Assembly: GCA_903921835.1 (NCBI GenBank)
Contig: CAIXRL010000311.1
Coordinates: 1-7,293, forward strand
Source of the DNA: Candidatus Eiseniibacteriota bacterium
GTDB taxonomy: Bacteria; Eisenbacteria; RBG-16-71-46
Length of the DNA stretch: 7,293 nt
Direction: 5' to 3'
How positions within the stretch are numbered: position 1 is the first letter of the stretch; each line of letters begins with the position of its first letter. This document shows, piece by piece, positions 5,435 to 7,293 of the stretch. Under the pieces are notes generated by a model, which did not search any database, had not been told where the DNA came from, and worked only from the letters and a program-made list of their open reading frames with translations. Both the position numbers and the translations under genes were made by a program.

Positions 5435-7293
5435 TCAGCTCAGCGACGGCTGGACGACGACTTCGCGGCGCGTCTCGTGGCTCACGTCCACGCCGTCGAG
5501 GTTCACGGAGACGAGCTTCGAGATGCCCAGCTCCTGCATGGTGACGCCGTAGATGCAGCCCGCCGCCTCCATGGTCTTCTTGTTGTGCGTGATGACCACG
5601 AACTGCGTGCGGTTTCCGAACCGGCGCAGCATGTTCAGGAAGCGCTCCACGTTCGCGTCGTCGAGCGGCGCGTCCACCTCGTCCAGCAGGCAGAACGGCG
5701 ACGGCTTGACCAGGTAGATGGCGAACAGCAGCGCGATCGCGGTCAGCGCACGCTCACCGCTGGACATGAGCGTGATCGACTGCAGGTACTTGCCGCGCGG
5801 CTTGGCGACGATCTCGATCTCGGCCTCCATTGGGTCCTCGCCCACCAGCCGCAGCTCGCAGTCGCCACCCTCGAAGAGCGTCTTGAAGATGTCCTTGAAG
5901 TTCTGGTGCACCTTCGTGAACGTCTCGCTGAACATCTGGCTCGCGGTGACGTTGATCTTCTCGATGGCCTCGAGCAGCTGCGCCTTGGCCTTGTGCAGGT
6001 CCTCGCGCTGCTGCGTCAGGAACGTGAAGCGCTCCTTCTTGCGCGTGTACTCCTCGAGCGCCAGCAGGTTTACCGGCCCCAGCGCGCGCAACCGCGTGCG
6101 CGACTCCTCGAGCCGCGCGGGACCGGTCCCGGCGTCCATGCCCTCGGGCATCGCGTGCGGGGTCCAGGTCGCGGGATCGATCTCGTACTCCGTGTGCAGC
6201 CGTTCGAACGTGCGATCGAGGTCCGCGCGCGCCTGCACGCGGTCCAGCTCCAGCATGTGGAGCCGCTCGCCCAGCTCGGCCTGCTCGAAGCGCTTCTGCC
6301 GTGCCGCGTCCTCGCCCGACTGCGCCGCTTCCTTGAGCGCCAGGAAGCGCGTCTGAAGATCCACCACGCGGTCGCGCTGCGAGCCCTCGGACTGCAGCAG
6401 TCCGGTCAGGCCGGCCGCGAGTCCCGACACCTGGGCATCGATTTCGGCGATGCGGGCGCGGTGCTGCGCGGCCTCCTCGTCACGCGCGCGGATGCCGGTC
6501 TCCAGCTCGCGCACGGTCTGCTCGGCGCGCGCCCACTGCGCTTCCCACTCGCCGGCCTCGCGCGAGAGGCGCAGCAGCGCCTCGCGGGAGACCTGCGCAC
6601 GGGACGACGCCTCGTCGCGGCGCAGCTCCATGCCGCGGACCTCGACGTCGGCCTCGTGCAGCTGCGCACGCGCGGCGTCGAGCTGCGTCTGGAACTCGGC
6701 CAGCTCGCTCTCGGCCACCTCCAGCGAACGCGCCAGCGTCTCCAGTTCGAGCGAGTGGTTCTGCATCTCGCGGGCGCGCTCGTCGGCCTCCTTGGCCGCG
6801 AAGCCCTTCTCGCGATCCACGCCCGACAGCTCGCGCACCTGCGTCTCGAGCGCGATCTTCGATTCGTCGAGCATCCAGCGCGACTGGTCGCGCGTCTCGA
6901 TCGCCGCGGCCCGCGCGGCCTCCAGACCGGCCCGCTCCCTCTCGGCACCCTCGACCACGAGCGACAACTCGGCGAGCCGGCCCGAGAGGTCGCGGATCTC
7001 CATCTCGCGGTGGAGCAGCCCGCCCTTGCTGGACGTGTGCCCCGCGCGCACGCGGCCGCGCTCCCAGACCTCGCCGTCCAGGCTCACGAAGCGCATGCCG
7101 CCCATCGAGCCGTGGGCCAGCTCCGCGGCGACCTCGCGCGATTCGACCACGAACACCGTGCCCAGCAGCCGGTCCACCAGCGGGCGGAAGCGATCCTCGC
7201 AGCGGACCAGATCCGACGCGCGGCCCAGCACGCCCGCGTGCTGCGGGCCGTCGATGCGCGGCGTGCCGCCGCCCAGCGCCGACAGGTCGACCA
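5435..7293 (-). CDS. smc: Chromosome partition protein SMC, C-terminal half (cut by window edge)
   Basis: SMC is the ATPase core of bacterial condensin, which loops and segregates chromosomes with ScpA and ScpB. The 618 codons seen are about half of the usual length of roughly 1,200 residues. The frame is open to the right edge, so the start lies outside. It begins in the hinge (LVRCEDRFRPLVDRLLGTVF, then RVRAGHTSSKGG near 7060-7020). A long Glu/Ala/Arg/Leu-rich coiled coil follows to about 6120. The C-terminal head has LGPVNLLALEEY, ABC signature MSSGE (5753-5767), Walker B FCLLDEVDAPLDD (5657-5695) with catalytic Glu, and a switch His in VVITHN near 5590. The signature reads MSSGE rather than the usual LSGGE. 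The gene ends 61 bases before ftsY and probably shares its transcript. Confidence 0.97.
   Translation of the reverse strand, partial: VDLSALGGGTPRIDGPQHAGVLGRASDLVRCEDRFRPLVDRLLGTVFVVESREVAAELAHGSMGGMRFVSLDGEVWERGRVRAGHTSSKGGLLHREMEIRDLSGRLAELSLVVEGAERERAGLEAARAAAIETRDQSRWMLDESKIALETQVRELSGVDREKGFAAKEADERAREMQNHSLELETLARSLEVAESELAEFQTQLDAARAQLHEADVEVRGMELRRDEASSRAQVSREALLRLSREAGEWEAQWARAEQTVRELETGIRARDEEAAQHRARIAEIDAQVSGLAAGLTGLLQSEGSQRDRVVDLQTRFLALKEAAQSGEDAARQKRFEQAELGERLHMLELDRVQARADLDRTFERLHTEYEIDPATWTPHAMPEGMDAGTGPARLEESRTRLRALGPVNLLALEEYTRKKERFTFLTQQREDLHKAKAQLLEAIEKINVTASQMFSETFTKVHQNFKDIFKTLFEGGDCELRLVGEDPMEAEIEIVAKPRGKYLQSITLMSSGERALTAIALLFAIYLVKPSPFCLLDEVDAPLDDANVERFLNMLRRFGNRTQFVVITHNKKTMEAAGCIYGVTMQELGISKLVSVNLDGVDVSHETRREVVVQPSLS

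Overview
The window is very GC-rich (about 70% by eye) bacterial chromosome with housekeeping content. A signal-peptide outer-membrane-type protein with an aromatic C-terminus points to a Gram-negative (diderm) host. The smc-ftsY order, the SMC C-terminal wording and a DUF1207-type protein would fit a GC-rich lineage of the FCB/Eisenbacteria/Gemmatimonadota kind or a deltaproteobacterium. That placement is inference; no rRNA or other marker settles it.

Layout from left to right. Positions 1-196 hold no clear gene, but contain a strong hairpin (83-114) that probably ends an upstream plus-strand transcript. A plus-strand gene (197-1429) encodes a secreted, probably outer-membrane protein resembling the DUF1207 family. 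Convergent to it is a minus-strand gene (1502-2308) for an unrecognised soluble, helix-rich protein with a good ribosome binding site. A 234-base gap with small inverted repeats separates this from radC (2543-3283, minus), a JAMM/MPN protein. A divergent plus-strand gene (3424-4341) encodes an exported protein of unknown function, with a plausible promoter and ribosome binding site. It converges on ftsY across a gap holding a perfect 11-bp palindrome (4354-4376). ftsY (4462-5373, minus) lies 61 bases downstream of smc (5435 to the right edge, minus), which is cut by the window at its hinge.

future reading of the right half is simple: smc and ftsY form the conserved chromosome-condensation/protein-targeting pair, most likely one transcription unit read right to left, with a strong hairpin just upstream of the ftsY start codon. 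The left half is a set of individually transcribed genes (convergent, divergent, convergent), so no pathway links them. I found no CRISPR array, tRNA, rRNA, insertion sequence, toxin-antitoxin pair or phage gene. I see no convincing undescribed multi-gene system. The best leads are the two unrecognised proteins, the DUF1207-like protein, the altered ABC signature of SMC and the smc-ftsY hairpin.
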